Shown here piece by piece: positions 45,256 through 55,321 of a stretch of DNA of 64,000 nucleotides (its first letter is position 1; each line of letters begins with the position of its first letter). The stretch is from Pyrinomonadaceae bacterium (GTDB lineage: Bacteria; Acidobacteriota; Blastocatellia; Pyrinomonadales; Pyrinomonadaceae). The stretch is taken from assembly GCA_019694355.1 (NCBI GenBank), contig JAIBCB010000001.1:773001-837000 (forward strand), written 5' to 3'. Both the position numbers and the translations under genes were made by a program. Below the pieces are notes generated by a model. The model made no database searches. It was not told the origin of the DNA and was given only the letters and a program-made list of their open reading frames with translations.

Positions 45256-45470
45256 ATTGTTTACGAGTGTGTTTTCGTCGGGTAAAACTCCCACCCGCCC
45301 CGACAGCAGCGTCGGAGACGAAACAGGGAGCACTATCAAGAAGAAATGTGGAAGGCCAGGAACATTCCAAAATTATTTTTGCATATTTGAACATTCTTTT
45401 ACAAGCTCTTTCGGATTTTTTCTAATTTCACCGAAATTCGCTACTATGGATTGCAGTCGTATCTGGTGTG

Positions 45471-46397
45471 ATGACAGAAGATAGCCCCCAAAAAACAACG
45501 TCTGGTTCCCTTGATTCCCTTGTTCGGGGAGTTTTGGGAAAATTCGGCGATATTTTTGATCGTTTCACCGGAAGACAGTGGAAACCGTCCAGTAGTCTTG
45601 CAACAAGCGAGTTGGTCGAACGGATCAAGAAGATCCTCGATTCCGAGGCCCGGGACGTACACGGCAAAGGTAAGGTCGTACCGCATTCGGTCATACTGAA
45701 GATGCAATGGGACAAATTCTCGACCGATGATCCAAAGACGCTCGGCGCCCTTGAGAATGAGTTGCTCGTAGCCGCCATCGATCACATAAACGACCGCCGG
45801 TATTACACATCTGCACCGATGACGGTCGAGGTCAAACCGGACTATTTCACCGAAGGGATCAGATTTATCACGTCTTTCGACCCGAGCTCAGACAACGAGA
45901 CAGATGAGCGGGAAGTTCACATTTCTATCCCGGCGCTGAATACTTCTGAGAAAGCTGATTTCGGAGCCGACGCTAGCGAAGATATGTCTGCGGCTCGAGG
46001 AACCGAAATGGACGGTGTTTGTATTTGCACCGCGACGTTTGAGCTCGACGGCTTTGCTAACGATGTTAAATTGCGAGTGCCGACGCCCGGCCGTATTAGC
46101 ATTGGTCGAACCGCCGAGAGTTTGCTCAGGATCGACGACGCAAGCATCTCGAAACATCATGCGACCCTCGCTATTTCTTCAGATGCACAAATGGCGGTTG
46201 CGGACACAGGCTCGACCAACGGCACAAAGGTGAATGGCGAGAAACTGTCGTACGGCGAAGCGGTTTCGGTCAGCGAAAGAGATACTGTTACGTTCGGAAC
46301 CGTCGACGTAAAATTTTCGTTGGAGCACGAAGTTCGGGAGAACGGATCATCTGAGTCGAACGATGAGTCCGTAACTGACGAGGTGGCCGCAGAATGA
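45471..46397 (+). CDS. FHA-domain protein, FhaA-like
   Basis: The 308-residue protein has an N-terminal DUF3662-like domain (residues about 20-140: VVPHSVILKMQWDKFSTDD, HINDRRYYTSAPMTVEV), an acidic linker, and a C-terminal FHA domain (RISIGRTAESLLRIDDAS, KHHATLAIS, DTGSTNGTKVNG). This is the organisation of actinobacterial FhaA. The ATG overlaps a GTG 3 bases upstream; the ATG is used. The stop overlaps the start of the penicillin-binding protein gene (ATGA). The likely role is to bind phospho-Thr sites on the kinase or cell-wall proteins. Confidence 0.88.
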   Translation: MTEDSPQKTTSGSLDSLVRGVLGKFGDIFDRFTGRQWKPSSSLATSELVERIKKILDSEARDVHGKGKVVPHSVILKMQWDKFSTDDPKTLGALENELLVAAIDHINDRRYYTSAPMTVEVKPDYFTEGIRFITSFDPSSDNETDEREVHISIPALNTSEKADFGADASEDMSAARGTEMDGVCICTATFELDGFANDVKLRVPTPGRISIGRTAESLLRIDDASISKHHATLAISSDAQMAVADTGSTNGTKVNGEKLSYGEAVSVSERDTVTFGTVDVKFSLEHEVRENGSSESNDESVTDEVAAE

Positions 46398-48292
46398 TCG
46401 GACTTTGTCTTCTGTTCATCGACTGGAAGTTTCTGCGGCCCGAATACATCTTCGGTGGCCAGGTTCTCGAACGAACGCCCGCGGGCATCTCGATCCTTTA
46501 TCTCTTTGGGCTACTGATCCTGCTGCTCTTTATTGCTCTTTTCTTCCTGGAGACCATTAGGCGGCCGAAGCTTACGGCTGAAAAAGACTTACCGCCGGCA
46601 ATAGCAAAACGACTCACGATCAATATTGCCAATCGAAGTATTTTTGTTTGGCAAATATTTTTTGTGATCGCTGCACTGTCCGTTTTTGGATTTCACGTCT
46701 ATTGGACGAAATTCGCCGACGAAGAGAACGATCAGTTTCAGGCCCTTGCCTACAAGGACCTTCGCCGCCGCCGAACCAGTGCGGCCGATCTAAGAGGCTG
46801 GATACTCGACCGAACAGGCAGACTCGATTCAACGCTTGCGTACTACAAACTCGATCAGGACGGCGATCTTGAACGATCTTATCCACTCGATCGCGAAATG
46901 GCCCACCTGTTCGGCACGGAACGCGGAACGCCGGGCCTCGAACGTACCTTATTCTCCAAACAAACAGGCCCTGCACCGGAGGCGTGGGACATTCTCTTCA
47001 AATACCGTGAGCCGGAGCCGGTCAACAAGGATGTTCGCTTGACGATCGACCGACAGCTCCAGCAATTCGTGGCAAAGCAGCTCGAGGGCAAAAAGGGTGC
47101 GATAGTCGTCCTTAATCCGCAAACAGGCGAACTGCTCGCGATGTATTCAAATCCGTCGTATAGCCTTGACGACGTGCGAACGCTTGACGGGTATTTGAAA
47201 CTTGAGGCGGACAGGGAGAACCAACCGCTTCTTAGCCGTGCAACTCGCCAATTCTATCCACCTGGCTCAACGTTCAAAACCTTGACGATGATCTCGGCCT
47301 TTCGTGCGGGCAAGCAAGATGCCTTGTTTCCCGACCTGCCTTCGACCGCCGATCCGCCTTGTTATACGCCGTTTCGCGGATCGCGGCCGATATGTGACGC
47401 GGGCGGAAGCTGTGAGATCTGCCGAACAGACGTGCCGCTCCGAGAAGCATTTAAGGTTTCGAGCAATCAGTATTTTGCACAGCTCGCAAACTATCTTGGA
47501 CGCGAACGAATGGCTGAAACGGCTCGTCTTTTTGGCATCGCGACCGTCGATGAACCAAAGGACGCTTTGATGCAGGGCTTCTTTCCGCAGGTATGGAATA
47601 CGAGCACCGACCGAATCGCCAATTCGATCAGCCCGCGGCAGTCAACTATGGTCGTCGGCAAAAGCCTCAGTCTCTACGATTTTGGGCTGGAAGGCATGGG
47701 TCAGGGCCTCGCATCGCAAATGACACCGTTTCAAATGGCCTTGATCGCGGCCGGTGCCGGCAATCTGAAAGGCCAGGTCATCAAGCCGAGGATCGAGGCC
47801 GATCTGCAGCCGCAAGCATTCTCGCAGGCCTTGTCACCGCAACAGGCCGCAATGATCCGGGAAATAATGTCAACGGTCACGGAAGAACCGGGAGGAACCG
47901 GCGGACAGGTTCGCTCCATTCTATCCGGCACGGGGATCGCAGCGGGCGGCAAGACCGGCACGGCGGAGCAGGACGATGTTCCCGTTTATGATGCTGATGG
48001 AAGACGTAAGTTCACGCTGATCAAGAAGACAGGGAAGAATGGCGAACTGATCGAAGAGAAGAAATACATCACTCGTGATCGCACGGACGGTTGGTTCATC
48101 TCGATCGCTCCTCTCGAGAATCCGCAGGTCGCGATCGCGGTCGTTGTCGAGGATATCGGAAGCAGATTTGGCGGCGGGACGGCCGCTCCGATCGCCGCCA
48201 ACGTTATTCTAAAGGCGCGTGAACTCGGCCTTCTCGGTGATAAATACAAGGTAAAGGCAAAGCCGTCTGCCCCGAAGGGAAAGAAGCGTTAA
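46394..48292 (+). CDS. Class B penicillin-binding protein (PbpA/FtsI-like transpeptidase)
   Basis: The 632-residue protein has an N-terminal membrane anchor region and a transpeptidase domain with SxxK (S292-K295, GSTFK), SxN (SSN at 356-358) and KTG (KTGT at 520-523), so the active site is complete. It cross-links peptidoglycan in the periplasm. Four cysteines (323, 334, 340, 343) cluster before the SSN motif, which is unusual. It lies between FHA and FtsW/RodA genes, as in actinobacterial pbpA-rodA loci. Confidence 0.93.
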   Translation: MIGLCLLFIDWKFLRPEYIFGGQVLERTPAGISILYLFGLLILLLFIALFFLETIRRPKLTAEKDLPPAIAKRLTINIANRSIFVWQIFFVIAALSVFGFHVYWTKFADEENDQFQALAYKDLRRRRTSAADLRGWILDRTGRLDSTLAYYKLDQDGDLERSYPLDREMAHLFGTERGTPGLERTLFSKQTGPAPEAWDILFKYREPEPVNKDVRLTIDRQLQQFVAKQLEGKKGAIVVLNPQTGELLAMYSNPSYSLDDVRTLDGYLKLEADRENQPLLSRATRQFYPPGSTFKTLTMISAFRAGKQDALFPDLPSTADPPCYTPFRGSRPICDAGGSCEICRTDVPLREAFKVSSNQYFAQLANYLGRERMAETARLFGIATVDEPKDALMQGFFPQVWNTSTDRIANSISPRQSTMVVGKSLSLYDFGLEGMGQGLASQMTPFQMALIAAGAGNLKGQVIKPRIEADLQPQAFSQALSPQQAAMIREIMSTVTEEPGGTGGQVRSILSGTGIAAGGKTGTAEQDDVPVYDADGRRKFTLIKKTGKNGELIEEKKYITRDRTDGWFISIAPLENPQVAIAVVVEDIGSRFGGGTAAPIAANVILKARELGLLGDKYKVKAKPSAPKGKKR

Positions 48293-48296
48293 AATA

Positions 48297-50075
48297 GTGT
48301 CAAACAGAACTTTTACCCACGTCTGTGCCCTGCTGATCGTTGTCTTTATGACCGCGATCGCACACTATGCCATTGCGTACTCCGCTCTGATTCGCGGTTA
48401 TGAGACGAGTTCGTTGGTCGCCTACCGCAACGTCGGACTGATCCTGCTGCTCGCACTGCTGCCGATAGCCCTAAGGAAACTCCTCTCCTATCGCGGCTCG
48501 TGGATACCATACACGGCATGCGTGATACTCTTCTCGATCGGCTTGACCGTGCAGTATCGGCTTTTTTCAGATCGGGAATACGTAGCCGACATCGACCCTG
48601 CCGTTCGTTCCAAGATCGAGAATTCAACAATGTCAGACCGCGAGAAATCGCGTGCCCTTCTTAGTGCGAAGTTCGACGCGATCGCACGCGAACGCGCGGC
48701 TAAGATCCGTACCGCGCAGATGCATTACGTGACGGAGAACTACTCGGCCGAAAAGAAGCAGATGGTCGGGCTTCCGGCTTCTGACCCGCATCCCGTAGAC
48801 CTCTCGCAAGAAACGCCGCGGCCGGTAAAAGAATCGCTGTCGGGCACGATCTTCTCGTCAAACACTTGGATCCCGTTGTTCGCGATCGTCTCATTTGTCA
48901 TCGTTTTCTTTCTGGTCAGGAGAGATGACGTCCAGCGCCTTCTTCAGGAGAACGGCGTCGTGATCGTCCTGCTCACGCTGATACCGCTTTTCTTTGCGGC
49001 GTTGACCTCAAGTGCGGGTAAGTTTCTCGGTAATATGACGCCATGGGAGCCGGCAAAGGTTCCGTTCCTGATCGGATTTGCCGCGATCCTTTCCGTGCTT
49101 TACCGCAATCTCGCACGAACCTATTGGGGATTGCCGAGAGCTAAAGACGTCCTGCCGCTCGTATTCATGGCCGTCGTGCCGTTCTTGCCTTTCTTTGTCC
49201 TAAAGGATTTCGGGCAGATGATGGTATTTAGCGCGGTTTACGCAACCCTCTATTTGATCGCGGTAAGACGTTTTTCGCAGCGTTTCGTGCTTGTCGGCAG
49301 CGTTCTTCTTGCAGTCAGTATTTTGATCGTCGGTGCGTTGCCGCCTTCGACGCAAGCAAAGGTACCGCTCCTGCCAACCGTCGCCGCTCCCGTTCGTTCT
49401 GTTCTTCCGGACCGCATACAACAGCGTTTTCATTTATGGCTTGACGGATTCGATCCGCCTTCACCAGACACTGATTGGTGGAAAGACGACTACGACCGAT
49501 ACTATGCTGACCTGGTCAAGAACAACCCGAAGCTGCCCGGAATGCTCGAGGACGATCCGGCACTCCAACGCTCGATTAACACAGATGCATGGTTCGACAT
49601 GCTCGCATTTCAACCCGCACAGGCTACCTTTGGCATCGCGTCCGGCGGCGTAACGGGACGCGGTTTTGGCCTCGGCTATCCCGAACTGATACCCGTTTCG
49701 GATTCGGATTACATTTACGCCGCGATCGGCGAAGAACTTGGACTTTCCGGGGGATTGTTGGTAACCTTTGCGCTAATTTTGTTCGTCACGGCAGGTGTGC
49801 AGATCGCAAGAGATTCGAGAGATATGTTCAGCAAGCTTTGCTCGATCGGCCTCGCCGCATTCATTGGCTTTCAAGCACTTGTGAACATTGGAGGAATTAC
49901 GCGAGCTCTGCCGATGACCGGCATCACGCTTCCCTTTGTCAGCCACGGTGGATTCAGCCTCGTAACGAGTTTTGCAATGCTCGGGATGCTGATGGCTTTT
50001 TCGCATCGCAACGCAATGGACCGATTACGCGATACACTAAAGTCCGAAACGACAGTTTCGGAAGCAGCCGTCTAA
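48297..50075 (+). CDS. FtsW/RodA/SpoVE-family glycosyltransferase
   Basis: The 592-residue, about ten-span membrane protein starts with GTG, 4 bases after the PBP stop. The SEDS core is intact in the C-terminal half: FGLGYPELIPVSDSDYIYAAIGEELG and PMTGITLPFVSHGGFSLVTS. It is longer than usual (about 370-420) because of a hydrophilic insertion near residues 95-190 and another near 375-440. It polymerises lipid II in partnership with the class B PBP. I do not decide between FtsW and RodA. Confidence 0.9.
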   Translation: MSNRTFTHVCALLIVVFMTAIAHYAIAYSALIRGYETSSLVAYRNVGLILLLALLPIALRKLLSYRGSWIPYTACVILFSIGLTVQYRLFSDREYVADIDPAVRSKIENSTMSDREKSRALLSAKFDAIARERAAKIRTAQMHYVTENYSAEKKQMVGLPASDPHPVDLSQETPRPVKESLSGTIFSSNTWIPLFAIVSFVIVFFLVRRDDVQRLLQENGVVIVLLTLIPLFFAALTSSAGKFLGNMTPWEPAKVPFLIGFAAILSVLYRNLARTYWGLPRAKDVLPLVFMAVVPFLPFFVLKDFGQMMVFSAVYATLYLIAVRRFSQRFVLVGSVLLAVSILIVGALPPSTQAKVPLLPTVAAPVRSVLPDRIQQRFHLWLDGFDPPSPDTDWWKDDYDRYYADLVKNNPKLPGMLEDDPALQRSINTDAWFDMLAFQPAQATFGIASGGVTGRGFGLGYPELIPVSDSDYIYAAIGEELGLSGGLLVTFALILFVTAGVQIARDSRDMFSKLCSIGLAAFIGFQALVNIGGITRALPMTGITLPFVSHGGFSLVTSFAMLGMLMAFSHRNAMDRLRDTLKSETTVSEAAV

Positions 50076-50092
50076 AACCTAACTTCTAAACG

Positions 50093-51691
50093 ATGACTCA
50101 AGGATTTCAAATCACATCAGCAGCGGTAAGCGATCGCGGCCTAAGCGAAAAGAGGCCGCAGAACGAAGACTCGTATCTCTCGAATCCGACATTCGGGATA
50201 TTTGCCGTGGCCGACGGTGTCGGCGGTGCACAGGCGGGCGAGGTCGCTTCCCAGATGGCTATGGAGATCCTTGGTGAGGCGTTCAACAATGCCCTTCCCG
50301 GCTCAGATGCAGAGCAGGTGATGGAACTCGCCCTCGATCAGGCGAACGCAGCGATCTATCAGATGTCCACCGAGCTTTCTCAGCTCGCACAGATGGCAAC
50401 CACGGTCGTAGCCCTTCATCTTGACGGAAACATCGCAACGATCGGCCACGCTGGCGATTCACGTCTCTATCGGCTCGATCGCGACGGAACGCTCCATCGA
50501 GAGACCGAAGATCATTCTGTCGTTGCAGATGAGGTGCGTGCCGGGCGGATGACCGAAGAACAGGCTGAGAATCATCCGGCAAAGAACGTAATAAATCGCG
50601 CCCTAGGTGCAGAGCCTTCGGTCAAGCTTGATCTAAAAACAAAGCTCGTCTCACACGACTGCACCTACCTGCTCTGCTCCGACGGCGTCACGAGGCATAT
50701 TCCGGACAAGGAACTCGCTCAGATCTTGAGCGGCGACGATCCTAACGAGATATGCAGGATCATAAAGGAAACGTGCTATCAACGCGGAGCCGAAGACAAT
50801 CTTACGGCCGTCGTTATCAAATATGACGGAGTTGAGCCGAACTCAACTCATCAGGAAGATGAGCCGCCTGTTGTCGAAGAAGACCCGGCTGAATTCGACA
50901 CCGTCGCATCGGTTCGACTCCCTATCGAGCCGACGCCGGAACTAATGAATGAGATCCCAGCTGAGGAGCTTTCGCCTGAGCCTTCAGCGTTGGCCGAACC
51001 GATCGAGCCGGTTGTAGATGCCGCCCCGGCGAATGAAACCGCACCAGCGGTTTCCGAACCGCTACCGCTGCCGGTACAAGCCGAAGGAGCTGCTCCGCCA
51101 ATTACAGAAGAGCGGCGAGCGACCGATTTTACCCGCGATTACGTGACCGCACGCGAGGCCGACCGTGAAAGACTTGCACAGGTCTTAGAGGAATCTCCGG
51201 CCGAACGTTCCGGCGGTCGCCGCACACTGCTCGCCGCACTCGGAGCACTCATCTTGGGAACTGCGATCGGCCTCGGAGTTTACCATTTCGGGTTCGCTGA
51301 AAAGCCTATCGAAGAGCCGTCGCTCCCGAATATCTCCGAGATGCGGTCAGGCAATATCGCCTTCACGGCTTTCGAGGAAAATCGGCGAAATGTCGATAAG
51401 GATCCGGCACTTTATATTCAGAGGCAGCCGCCGCCGCAGGATGCCGCGGATCACTACCTTTTGGGTAGAGCTTATCTGCTTCTAGGCGATCTTCAGAAAG
51501 CTAAAGCCTCGTTCACTGAAGCGAAGAAGTTGATGGATTCGAGCGATGAGTCGAATATTGGTGTAATGCGGGATGACATCATTCTGGCCGAAGCAGTCCT
51601 CGCCGACCCGGACGCGTCGGCCGCCTTCAAGCGGGAGATAGACGCGGCGAAAACTCCAAAAAGTACGGAGCCGGCAAATGCTCCTCGCTAA
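50093..51691 (+). CDS. PP2C-type Ser/Thr phosphatase with C-terminal membrane segment and TPR-like part
   Basis: The 532-residue protein starts with a PPM domain (residues 1-245) with RPQNEDSYL, FAVADGVGGAQAGE, GHAGDSRLYRL, LCSDGVTRHI and EDNLTAVV, the metal-ligand motifs of Stp1/PstP-like enzymes. A low-complexity acidic linker and one transmembrane helix (about 376-396) follow, then a short TPR-like region (HYLLGRAYLLLGDLQKAKAS). It would dephosphorylate substrates of the Ser/Thr kinases in this region. It converges on the rRNA methyltransferase gene with a 4-base overlap. Confidence 0.92.
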   Translation: MTQGFQITSAAVSDRGLSEKRPQNEDSYLSNPTFGIFAVADGVGGAQAGEVASQMAMEILGEAFNNALPGSDAEQVMELALDQANAAIYQMSTELSQLAQMATTVVALHLDGNIATIGHAGDSRLYRLDRDGTLHRETEDHSVVADEVRAGRMTEEQAENHPAKNVINRALGAEPSVKLDLKTKLVSHDCTYLLCSDGVTRHIPDKELAQILSGDDPNEICRIIKETCYQRGAEDNLTAVVIKYDGVEPNSTHQEDEPPVVEEDPAEFDTVASVRLPIEPTPELMNEIPAEELSPEPSALAEPIEPVVDAAPANETAPAVSEPLPLPVQAEGAAPPITEERRATDFTRDYVTAREADRERLAQVLEESPAERSGGRRTLLAALGALILGTAIGLGVYHFGFAEKPIEEPSLPNISEMRSGNIAFTAFEENRRNVDKDPALYIQRQPPPQDAADHYLLGRAYLLLGDLQKAKASFTEAKKLMDSSDESNIGVMRDDIILAEAVLADPDASAAFKREIDAAKTPKSTEPANAPR

Positions 51692-52494
51692 CCGTGCCGC
51701 TGCCTTACGGCCTCGTAGAGGATAATTCCGCCGGAGACCGCAAGGTTCAGGCTCTCAACGCCCTTCTCCATCGGTATCCTTACGACCTCGCCGCACGCAG
51801 CGAGTGCTTCCGGCGGCAGTCCATTCGCCTCACCGCCAAGAACGATGACCGTTGGCCGCCGGAGATCGATGTCGTAAACAAGCACGTCGGCTTCCGCTGC
51901 TGTCGCAACTGTCTCAACTTGATGTTCTTCTGCCAGGGCACCCAATGTAACGAGATCTATTCCGGTCGCGATCGGAAGTCGAAATGCCGCTCCCATCGAA
52001 GCACGCAACGCTTTTGGCGAAAATGGATCGACAGACCTTGGCGACAGAATAAGGCACGCGGCCCCTGCGGCCTCGGCAGTGCGCATTAAAGCTCCGAGAT
52101 TTGACGGATCGTTTATCTCAAAGCAGTAAACCATCAGGAGCGGTTCTCTCGACGCGAATATCCGCGCAAACTCAATATTTGGCGGGCGATCGGCGATCAA
52201 AACGATTCCCTGCGGGTTTGCCGTATCAGCTATCGATCGAAAAGCCGCGTCCGAGCAAAGCCAAACGCTTACGTCATTTGCCCTGAGCCTCGCAAGCATC
52301 TCGGTTTCCTTAGACCCGTTGCAAAAAGTCTCGGTAACAAAACATTCACGGATCCTGACGCTTGACCGCAAAGCCTCGTCCGCGAGTCGAAGGCCTTCAA
52401 TGAAGATCGCCGACCTTTCCCGGCCATCCCGTACTTGCCGAGCGGCCTTTAGCCGGGTGTTGTCTTTGCTTGTGATCGGATCGTTCTGTTTCAT
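51688..52494 (-). CDS. SpoU/TrmH-family RNA methyltransferase
   Basis: The 268-residue protein has an N-terminal substrate-binding domain ([20 protein letters not shown]) and a SPOUT domain with [33 protein letters not shown] and [14 protein letters not shown], the knotted SAM-binding motifs 1-3. It methylates the 2'-O of a ribose in rRNA or tRNA. The target is unknown. It is divergent from the carboxylase gene. Confidence 0.9.
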   Translation of the reverse strand: MKQNDPITSKDNTRLKAARQVRDGRERSAIFIEGLRLADEALRSSVRIRECFVTETFCNGSKETEMLARLRANDVSVWLCSDAAFRSIADTANPQGIVLIADRPPNIEFARIFASREPLLMVYCFEINDPSNLGALMRTAEAAGAACLILSPRSVDPFSPKALRASMGAAFRLPIATGIDLVTLGALAEEHQVETVATAAEADVLVYDIDLRRPTVIVLGGEANGLPPEALAACGEVVRIPMEKGVESLNLAVSGGIILYEAVRQRHG

Positions 52495-52552
52495 CTACAC
52501 ATTAATTTTTAGCAGGTTTGAATTGAACCGTAAAACGGCTAAACTTATCGCT

Positions 52553-54109
52553 ATGCAGCCGGAGACCGGTCACAAATCAAAACTTGAACTTCTGAAAGAA
52601 CGTTCTGCACTTGCAGAAGAAGGCGGCGGCATCGAGCGCCTCGAAAAACAGCGGAAAAGCGGCAAGATGACCGCCCGCGAACGCATTGATTTCTTCCTCG
52701 ATGAAGGCACTTTTGAGGAGTTCGACAAATTCGTAGTCCATCGCTCGACCGACTTTGGGCTCGATAGACAAAGATTTTTGGGAGACGGTGTCGTAACCGG
52801 CCACGGGCTGGTAGATGGTCGCGAGGTCTTTGTCTTTGCTCAGGATTTCACCGTATTTGGCGGTTCTCTGTCCGAAACGCACGCACAAAAGATCTGTAAA
52901 GTGATGGATCTTGCGATGAAGGTTGGAGCTCCCGTGATCGGCCTCAACGATTCGGGAGGAGCTCGCATCCAAGAAGGCGTCGTAAGCCTAGGCGGCTACG
53001 CCGATATCTTCCTTCGAAATACGTTGGCAAGCGGTGTCGTGCCGCAGATAAGCTGCATCCTCGGCCCTTGTGCCGGCGGTGCTGTGTATTCGCCCGCCAT
53101 CACAGACTTTAACGTGATGGTGAAGGACACGTCCTATATGTTCATAACGGGGCCGGACGTGATCAAGACCGTTACCCACGAAGACGTCACAAAGGATGAA
53201 CTCGGCGGCGCGATGACGCACAATGCCCGCTCAGGCGTTGCTCATTTTGCCGCTGATTCTGATGAACACGCATTGCGTTTGACGCGCGAACTGCTTTCGT
53301 TCCTGCCGTCGAACAATATGGACGATCCGCCGTTCGTCGCCACTAATGATCCCGCAGACCGTGCGGACGACGCCCTAAATTCAGTTGTTCCCGAATCTGC
53401 AGATCAGCCTTACGACATTCGCGAGATCGTCAGCAGTGTTGTTGATGACAATTACTTTTTTGAAGTACAAGAACATTTTGCTCAGAACATTGTGGTCGGA
53501 TTTGCAAGGCTCGGTGGCAGGTCGGTCGGGATCGTGGCGAACCAGCCGGCGTTCCTCGCAGGTGTTCTTGATATCGACGCCTCGGTAAAAGCAGCTCGCT
53601 TTGTACGATTTTGCGATTGCTTCAACATCCCGCTCATCACGTTTGAGGATGTCCCGGGCTTTCTTCCCGGTGTGAATCAGGAACATTACGGCATCATTCG
53701 GCACGGTGCCAAGCTTTTATTTGCATACGCCGAAGCGACCGTACCGAAGATCACTGTGATCACGCGCAAGGCCTATGGTGGTGCGTATTGCGTGATGGCT
53801 TCAAAGCACATAAGGACTGACGTAAATTTTGCTTATCCAACGGCTGAGATCGCGGTAATGGGATCGGAGGGCGCTGTCGGCGTACTTTTCAAACGGGATA
53901 TTGCCGAGCACGACGAGGCATACAGAAAGGCAAAGGTCGCCGAGTTTGACGAAAAGTTCGCGAATCCTTATGTCGCGGCAGAACGCGGATTTATCGACGA
54001 AATAATCGAGCCCCGGCTGACGCGTCCGAAGCTTATTCGGGCCCTCGAACTTCTTCGCAACAAGCGCGATACAAATCCGCCCAAAAAGCATGGAAATATC
54101 CCATTGTAG
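52553..54109 (+). CDS. Acyl-CoA (propionyl/methylmalonyl-CoA) carboxylase beta subunit
   Basis: The start is set at the ATG at 52553. The longer frame from 52319 overlaps the methyltransferase coding region and looks artificial. The resulting 518-residue protein has [75 protein letters not shown] and [13 protein letters not shown], the carboxyltransferase fold (crotonase-like). The sequence is of the PccB/MmdA type. It transfers carboxyl from biotin to acyl-CoA, probably propionyl-CoA. The biotin subunit is not in the window. Confidence 0.92.
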   Translation: MQPETGHKSKLELLKERSALAEEGGGIERLEKQRKSGKMTARERIDFFLDEGTFEEFDKFVVHRSTDFGLDRQRFLGDGVVTGHGLVDGREVFVFAQDFTVFGGSLSETHAQKICKVMDLAMKVGAPVIGLNDSGGARIQEGVVSLGGYADIFLRNTLASGVVPQISCILGPCAGGAVYSPAITDFNVMVKDTSYMFITGPDVIKTVTHEDVTKDELGGAMTHNARSGVAHFAADSDEHALRLTRELLSFLPSNNMDDPPFVATNDPADRADDALNSVVPESADQPYDIREIVSSVVDDNYFFEVQEHFAQNIVVGFARLGGRSVGIVANQPAFLAGVLDIDASVKAARFVRFCDCFNIPLITFEDVPGFLPGVNQEHYGIIRHGAKLLFAYAEATVPKITVITRKAYGGAYCVMASKHIRTDVNFAYPTAEIAVMGSEGAVGVLFKRDIAEHDEAYRKAKVAEFDEKFANPYVAAERGFIDEIIEPRLTRPKLIRALELLRNKRDTNPPKKHGNIPL

Positions 54110-54115
54110 TTAGCT

Positions 54116-54142
54116 AGATCTTTCGGAAATTCGATCTTTTTA
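54116..54142 (+). terminator. Weak terminator after the carboxylase gene
   Basis: AGATC (54116-54120) pairs with GATCT (54133-54137), followed by a T run. The stem is short. Confidence 0.35.
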
Positions 54143-54187
54143 TTAAGTATTTTTTAGGCTGCACTTTAACACAAACTTCTGATCCAA

Positions 54188-55318
54188 ATGCATTTGACAC
54201 GGCCAACCGCGGCGACGATAGATCTGGACGCCCTCGCTTTCAATCTACGATCGGCCGGAGATTTCCTCGGTCGCGACACCGAGATCATGGCGGTCGTAAA
54301 GGCGGACGCCTACGGCCACGGAGCCGTCGAATGTTCCAAGCGTCTCAGATCCGAAGGTGTCGGGCGGCTTGCGGTCGCGATCGTCGAGGAGGCCGTCGAA
54401 CTCAGGGCAGCAGGCATCGATGGAGAAACACTCATTCTTGGCGGCATCTGGCCCGATCAGGCTGCGCTGATCTTAGAGCACGGCCTTACGCCCGCGATAT
54501 TTCGGATCGAATCCGCCGCGGCGTTGAACTCTCTTTGCGCAGCACAGGGCAAGACCGCAAAGATCCATGTGAAGATCGACACAGGAATGGGGCGCGTCGG
54601 CGTGCCTTATTCTGACGCAGCCGCTTTTGCTGACGCTCTTGCTCAACTCACGAACATCGAAGTCGAAGCCTTGATGACGCATTTTGCATCCGCAGACGAT
54701 CTTGACCAAAGCGACTACACGAACTCTCAGATGGATCGATTCGGTGCCGTCGTCGAAGTCTTTGCAAACGCCGGCATCCGCCCTCCGATATTGGACCTTG
54801 CGAACTCTCCGGCCTCAGTTGCATTTCCTAGGTCGCGTTCAGGTCTGGTACGTCTTGGCGGCATACTTTACGGGCTTGGCAGCGACATCTTGCCCGATGT
54901 CCCGCGTCCGGATTTGAAGCCTGTAATGTCGCTGACCTCCGAGGTCGGGTTCATAAAGAATGTGCACGCCGGCGAATCGCTGGGATATGGCCGCACGTTC
55001 ATCGCCCAACGCGATTCTCTGATCGCGACGGTTCCCATCGGGTATGCGGATGGATATCCGAGAATATTGTCGAACAAAGGCGAAATGATAGTTTGTGGGC
55101 AAACAGTACCGGTCGTTGGCCGCGTTTCGATGGACTGGACGATCCTAGACGTGACCGATATTCCAAATGTTGAGGTCGGAACCAAGGTGACGATCATTGG
55201 GCGCGATGACGGCGGATGGATCTCCGCCGCGGACATCGCTCGGGATACTGACACGATCTCATACGAGATCACGTGCGGCTTTGGCCGCCGTGTGCCGCGA
55301 GTGTTCAAACAAGGATAG
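54188..55318 (+). CDS. alr: Alanine racemase
   Basis: The 376-residue protein has IMAVVKADAYGHGAVE, where K38 binds PLP, and IDTGMGRVGVPY. The second catalytic residue lies in ESLGYGRTFI and the third motif is IGYADGYPR. It makes D-alanine for peptidoglycan. The YihY gene follows 3 bases on, so it is the first in a small operon. Confidence 0.96.
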   Translation: MHLTRPTAATIDLDALAFNLRSAGDFLGRDTEIMAVVKADAYGHGAVECSKRLRSEGVGRLAVAIVEEAVELRAAGIDGETLILGGIWPDQAALILEHGLTPAIFRIESAAALNSLCAAQGKTAKIHVKIDTGMGRVGVPYSDAAAFADALAQLTNIEVEALMTHFASADDLDQSDYTNSQMDRFGAVVEVFANAGIRPPILDLANSPASVAFPRSRSGLVRLGGILYGLGSDILPDVPRPDLKPVMSLTSEVGFIKNVHAGESLGYGRTFIAQRDSLIATVPIGYADGYPRILSNKGEMIVCGQTVPVVGRVSMDWTILDVTDIPNVEVGTKVTIIGRDDGGWISAADIARDTDTISYEITCGFGRRVPRVFKQG

Positions 55319-55321
55319 GCT

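Noticed and set aside
52319..52552. N-terminal extension of the carboxylase
   Set aside because: This part overlaps the methyltransferase gene on the other strand, has no carboxylase-like residues, and the ATG at 52553 fits the family.
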